Source: Prevotella sp. E15-22 (GTDB lineage Bacteria; Bacteroidota; Bacteroidia; Bacteroidales; Bacteroidaceae). Taken from it: DNA of 64,000 bases. The notes under the pieces are model-generated. The model saw nothing but the letters and a program-made list of their open reading frames with translations. It was not told where the DNA came from and made no database searches. Shown here in pieces: positions 60,746 through 64,000 of this stretch (position 1 is the stretch's first letter; each line of letters begins with the position of its first letter). Both the position numbers and the translations under genes were made by a program. The stretch is from contig NZ_CP096247.1 in assembly GCF_023204875.1 (NCBI RefSeq), positions 3,100,001 to 3,164,000 of the forward strand. Reading direction: 5' to 3'.

Positions 60746-62779
60746 ATGAAGACCTTGATTAACCGCATTTTGCAGGATGGACATTGTCTGGAAGGTGGCA
60801 TATTGAAGGTGGATAGGTTTGTGAGCCACCAAATGGACCCCTACCTGATGAAACAGGTGGCAGTGGAATTTATGAACCGCTTTGCGCAGGCCAGACCCAC
60901 TAAGATACTGACTGTTGAGGCATCGGGCATCGCACCAGCCGTTATGCTGGGCTACACGATGGAACTGCCCGTGGTCTTTGCAAAGAAGAAAAAGACGTCG
61001 ACAATGGGGAGGTTCTATTCGACGAAGGTACACTCGTTTACCAAGCAGAATGACTATACGCTGGTTATCAGTCGCGAGTATCTCTCGCCCGAGGATCGTG
61101 TGCTTTTCATTGATGACTTCCTGGCCTATGGCAACACAGGAATGGGCATTGTTGACCTATGTCGTCAGGCTGGTGCCGAGATTGTGGGCATGGGCTTCAT
61201 TATTGAGAAGGAGTTTCAGGGCGGTCGCAAGGTACTCGCAGAGGCCGGCATAGAAAACATTGAGTCGCTGGCCATCATCGAATCGCTGGAGAACGACCAG
61301 ATTCACCTGAAGGGCGTCAAGGTAAGGAAGGTGAACATCTATGAAGAGGCCAACCGCTGTCTGCTCTGCCAGGATGCTCCCTGCACCAAAGCCTGCAAAA
61401 CAGGCGACCCTGCACGCGCCATCCGTGCCATCCGCTTTGATAACCACAAGCCCGCCCTACAATGGGTGAAGGACTGCAGCGACGGCGACCTGGAGCGCGC
61501 CGAGCAGGCCTGTATCCACTATAACTGGCCCATCCGCATCAAGGAGATGGTGCATGCCATCCACAAGGACGACGTTGACGAGAGCCAGTATCCACCACTC
61601 GACATCACCTTCTGTGGCATCAAGTGCGAGAATCCGTTCTTCCTGGCCTCATCGGCTGTGTGTACGAACTACGAGATGGTTTCTCATGCCTTCGATGCTG
61701 GATGGGCAGGCGTCTTCTACAAGACCATCTGCTTGCAGGAGATCAAGGAAGTGTCGCCACGATTCGATGCGATGCATAACAATGCCACCCATGGTGATTT
61801 CTATGGTTTCCGCAACATGGAGCAGTTGAGTGAGAACCCTGTGGAGATGGACTTTGACATCCTGCGCCGACTGAAACGTGACTATCCTACAAAGGTGGTG
61901 GTGGCCAGCATCATGGGACAGACTGAAGAGGAATGGATATCACTGGCCAAGATGGCCGAGGAGGCTGGCTGTGATGCCGTAGAACTGAACTTCTCGTGTC
62001 CGCAGATGAAGCACAAGGGCATGGGTAGCGACGTGGGACAGAGTCCTGAACTGGTAAAGACCTATACGGCCTGCGTGAAGCGAAACGTGAAGATTCCCGT
62101 TATCCCCAAGATGACGCCCAACATCACCCATATCACAGAACCTGCCGAGGCCTGTCTGCAGGCAGGTGCCGACGCCATCTCGGCCATCAACACCATCAAA
62201 TCGGTGACGATGGATACTGGTGCAGAGGTGGCTGGTCAGCGCACCATCTCGGGCTATTCAGGACGTGCCGTCCGTCCCATTGCCCTGCGCCATGTGCTGG
62301 AACTGGCACAGATGCCAGAGAAGCCCGTATTGAGTGGCATTGGAGGCATAGAGACCTGGCGTGACGCCCTGGAGTTCATCCAACTAGGATGCAGCAATGT
62401 TCAGGTGTGTACCGCCGTCATGCAGTATGGCTATCGCATCATCGACGACCTGGTGCTGGGTATGCGTCGTTATCTGGCTAAGCGTGGTCTGAAGTCGCTC
62501 GCTCCACTCGTTGGCGAGTCACTGCCACTGTTCCTGAAGCCCGACTCGCTCAATCGCGATACCATCGTATATCCGAAGTTCAACCATGAGTTGTGCGTGG
62601 GATGCGGCCGCTGTGAGATGTCGTGCAACGATGGCGGTCACCAGGCCATCGTCTTCGACCATGACAGTCGGCGTCCGCGACTCGTTGGCACCCGCTGCGT
62701 GGGCTGCCATCTGTGCCGTCTGGTGTGTCCTGCTGGTGCTATTGGTCAGTCGAAGCGCGTGGCCCTGCGTCCGAAATAG
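60746..62779 (+). CDS. Fusion of xanthine phosphoribosyltransferase and dihydropyrimidine dehydrogenase PreA
   Basis: A 677-residue single frame. Residues 1-190 are an Xpt-type phosphoribosyltransferase (start [23 protein letters not shown] loop [14 protein letters not shown]). Residues about 195-280 are a ferredoxin-like piece ([20 protein letters not shown]), as found at the N-terminus of PreT. Residues about 290-600 are PreA ([47 protein letters not shown]) and the end has two 4Fe-4S motifs ([23 protein letters not shown]). One chain thus joins purine salvage with pyrimidine ring reduction. There is no break in the frame. A flavin NADH subunit (full PreT) is not visible nearby. Confidence 0.9.
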   Translation: MKTLINRILQDGHCLEGGILKVDRFVSHQMDPYLMKQVAVEFMNRFAQARPTKILTVEASGIAPAVMLGYTMELPVVFAKKKKTSTMGRFYSTKVHSFTKQNDYTLVISREYLSPEDRVLFIDDFLAYGNTGMGIVDLCRQAGAEIVGMGFIIEKEFQGGRKVLAEAGIENIESLAIIESLENDQIHLKGVKVRKVNIYEEANRCLLCQDAPCTKACKTGDPARAIRAIRFDNHKPALQWVKDCSDGDLERAEQACIHYNWPIRIKEMVHAIHKDDVDESQYPPLDITFCGIKCENPFFLASSAVCTNYEMVSHAFDAGWAGVFYKTICLQEIKEVSPRFDAMHNNATHGDFYGFRNMEQLSENPVEMDFDILRRLKRDYPTKVVVASIMGQTEEEWISLAKMAEEAGCDAVELNFSCPQMKHKGMGSDVGQSPELVKTYTACVKRNVKIPVIPKMTPNITHITEPAEACLQAGADAISAINTIKSVTMDTGAEVAGQRTISGYSGRAVRPIALRHVLELAQMPEKPVLSGIGGIETWRDALEFIQLGCSNVQVCTAVMQYGYRIIDDLVLGMRRYLAKRGLKSLAPLVGESLPLFLKPDSLNRDTIVYPKFNHELCVGCGRCEMSCNDGGHQAIVFDHDSRRPRLVGTRCVGCHLCRLVCPAGAIGQSKRVALRPK

Positions 62780-62906
62780 GCAACAAACACTTTTTTCCTT
62801 GCAGATGGCCAACAGTAGACCTCTTCATATTTTTGTTTATTAACGTTTGTTTCTTGCGAGTAAGAGGAAAATGTCATAACTTTGCACCCGCAAACAACAC
62901 AAAAGA

Positions 62907-63293
62907 ATGAAGAAATGCTTTCACATCGGCCTGTCGATGCTGCTTTCGATGCTCCTATTGCTCATCGGAAGTGGCGTTAACATCATGCACTGCCACCACA
63001 CGGGAAGGATGAAGATTCTCACCGTGCTCAGCAGCGAGGCCATGCACGATGCGCATTGCAACCAGAACTTCTGCTGTGTCACGATGCAGCATGTGGAGTT
63101 GTCGCCTACGGAAACAGCTAAGACCGTCAAGCCCAACTTCCATGTGGTGCAACCCTTGCTGACCTTCCTGCCGAGTCTTGTGACAGGATGGCCAACACTT
63201 ACGGAACACAAGGCACCACAACGGTTCATGCCACAGGTGTGGAGGGGTAAGCCTCGCGCCTACTTGAACTTCATCCGAATATTGCTGATTTGA
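62907..63293 (+). CDS. Small Cys/His-rich secreted protein (HYC_CC_PP-like)
   Basis: A 128-residue protein with a hydrophobic N-terminal signal (LSMLLSMLLLLIGSGVNIM), the words HCHHTG and NFCCVTMQHVELSPT, and a hydrophobic C-terminus. Such small proteins with HYC/CC motifs often lie just before TonB receptors in Bacteroidetes. The Cys and His residues suggest metal binding. A promoter TAACTTTG lies about 25 bases upstream. A receptor gene follows at 63394. Confidence 0.75.
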   Translation: MKKCFHIGLSMLLSMLLLLIGSGVNIMHCHHTGRMKILTVLSSEAMHDAHCNQNFCCVTMQHVELSPTETAKTVKPNFHVVQPLLTFLPSLVTGWPTLTEHKAPQRFMPQVWRGKPRAYLNFIRILLI

Positions 63294-63393
63294 TTCTTTG
63301 ATATGAGTATCTAACATCTCTGAGCATCGTCGTGACGTTGCCCAGAAAAGTCATTGTATCATATTCACACAAAGAAACAAACATAGAAAAAGC

Positions 63394-64000
63394 ATGAAAC
63401 ATATTCTGACAAGCATCATCATGATGCTTTGTCTGCCTGCTATGGGACAAGAAACGACGCTCCAGCAGACAGATACCACCATTACGAAAACACAGAAACT
63501 GGACGACGTGACTATCACTTCACGCCGAGCCGGCACTCGCAAGATGGGAGGCGCCGTGAATGGTGTGATGATTCAAAAAGAGGAGTTGTTCAAGGCCGCC
63601 TGTTGCAACCTTGGCGAGAGCTTCACTACCAACCCATCCGTTGACGTGAACTATAGCGACGCTGCCACTGGCGCCAAGCAAATCAAACTTTTAGGATTGA
63701 GTGGCACCTATGTGCAGATGCTCACTGAGAACCTGCCAAACTTCCGCGGAGCGGCTGCGCCCTATGCGCTGGACTATGTGCCTGGTCCTTGGATGAGTGG
63801 CATTCAGGTGTCGAAAGGTGCCTCGTCGGTAAAGAACGGCTACGAGAGCATCACAGGACAGATTGATGTGGAGTATCTGAAACCAGAGGCCGACGAGGGC
63901 ATCACGGTAAACGTCTATGGCAACAGTAAGAGTCGTATGGATGCCAATGCCGATGCAAGCATCCATCTGAACGACAAACTAAATACGGTGCTACTGGCGC
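63394..64000 (+). CDS. TonB-dependent receptor, 3' end outside window
   Basis: From ATG 63394 the frame stays open to the right edge. It has a signal peptide (ending near LPAMGQE), a TonB-box-like stretch (QKLDDVTITSRRAGT) and a plug domain (NLGESFTTNPSVDVNYSD, KQIKLLGLSGTYVQML, MSGIQVSKGASSVKNGYES). There is no carboxypeptidase-like domain. With the upstream Cys/His-rich protein it may import a metal or metal complex, but this is inference from context. Confidence 0.88.
   Translation, partial: MKHILTSIIMMLCLPAMGQETTLQQTDTTITKTQKLDDVTITSRRAGTRKMGGAVNGVMIQKEELFKAACCNLGESFTTNPSVDVNYSDAATGAKQIKLLGLSGTYVQMLTENLPNFRGAAAPYALDYVPGPWMSGIQVSKGASSVKNGYESITGQIDVEYLKPEADEGITVNVYGNSKSRMDANADASIHLNDKLNTVLLA

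Noticed and set aside
61980..62060. Missing catalytic Cys in the PreA part (GMGSDVGQ instead of GMGLACGQ of the mammalian enzyme)
   Set aside because: As far as I recall, E. coli PreA has the same [11 protein letters not shown] sequence, so this is normal for bacterial PreA.
1..64000. tRNA or rRNA genes
   Set aside because: No stretch with a recognisable cloverleaf and T-loop GTTCRA pattern or rRNA signature was found by eye; a dedicated scan would be decisive.

Overview
The window is chromosomal DNA from a Bacteroidales bacterium, most likely of the Prevotella/Segatella type. The signs are promoters of the Bacteroidetes form (TTTG about 20 bases before TAnnTTTG), many TonB-dependent receptors, sigma factors of the ECF type, BspA-like leucine-rich-repeat proteins, a DUF4249 lipoprotein and a tetQ-rteA-rteB segment known from CTnDOT-family elements. 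No rRNA or tRNA gene was recognised.

Layout. 1-14.5 kb is host DNA: the end of a sensor kinase; a membrane LytTR regulator; a divergent operon with a LiaF-like protein, an ECF sigma factor, a four-helix membrane protein and an M13 peptidase; two outer-membrane receptors; then small enzymes (hydrolase, DUF3795-isochorismatase fusion, flavodoxin-type reductase) and a PIN toxin-antitoxin pair. 15.5-31.97 kb is an integrated element of about 16.5 kb inserted inside a BspA-like gene, whose 3' part lies at 15.0-15.5 kb and whose 5' part lies at 31.96-33.3 kb. It carries tetQ, rteA, an rteB truncated and fused in frame to a piece of a TonB-dependent receptor, a stem-loop array, an iteron-like array, DUF3408/ParA/winged-helix genes, helix-turn-helix proteins and a tyrosine recombinase. 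No relaxase or transfer gene is visible. 33.4-33.6 kb holds a rod-shaped RNA candidate resembling 6S RNA. 34-41.7 kb is a cluster of small detoxification-type enzymes built from duplicated and broken cassettes, ended by an IS3-family insertion sequence. 43-50 kb has a DUF4421 protein behind an unusual repeat array, a uracil permease, a TonB receptor with a DUF4249 lipoprotein, and a second sigma/four-helix membrane protein pair. 50.9-60.6 kb is a methionine and sulfur amino-acid cluster (Lrp-type regulator, MetH, MetF, O-acetylhomoserine sulfhydrylase, LuxR-type regulator, a gamma-family PLP enzyme, a MalY/PatB-like lyase). 60.7-62.8 kb encodes a single-chain fusion of xanthine phosphoribosyltransferase and dihydropyrimidine dehydrogenase PreA. 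The window ends in a further TonB receptor.

The strongest new signal is a rigid upstream element found six times (with a seventh, partly lost copy). It has two direct repeats of the form TCnCA exactly 20 bases apart, the second exactly 9 bases before the -33 box, and the -33 and -7 boxes have constant spacing. It precedes the LiaF/sigma operon, two receptor genes, the lipoprotein hydrolase, a zinc-ribbon flavin-type protein and a GyrI-like gene. Two repeats two helical turns apart is how LytTR regulators bind, and a membrane LytTR gene sits next to the first copy, so I infer a LytTR regulon that covers much of the host DNA here.
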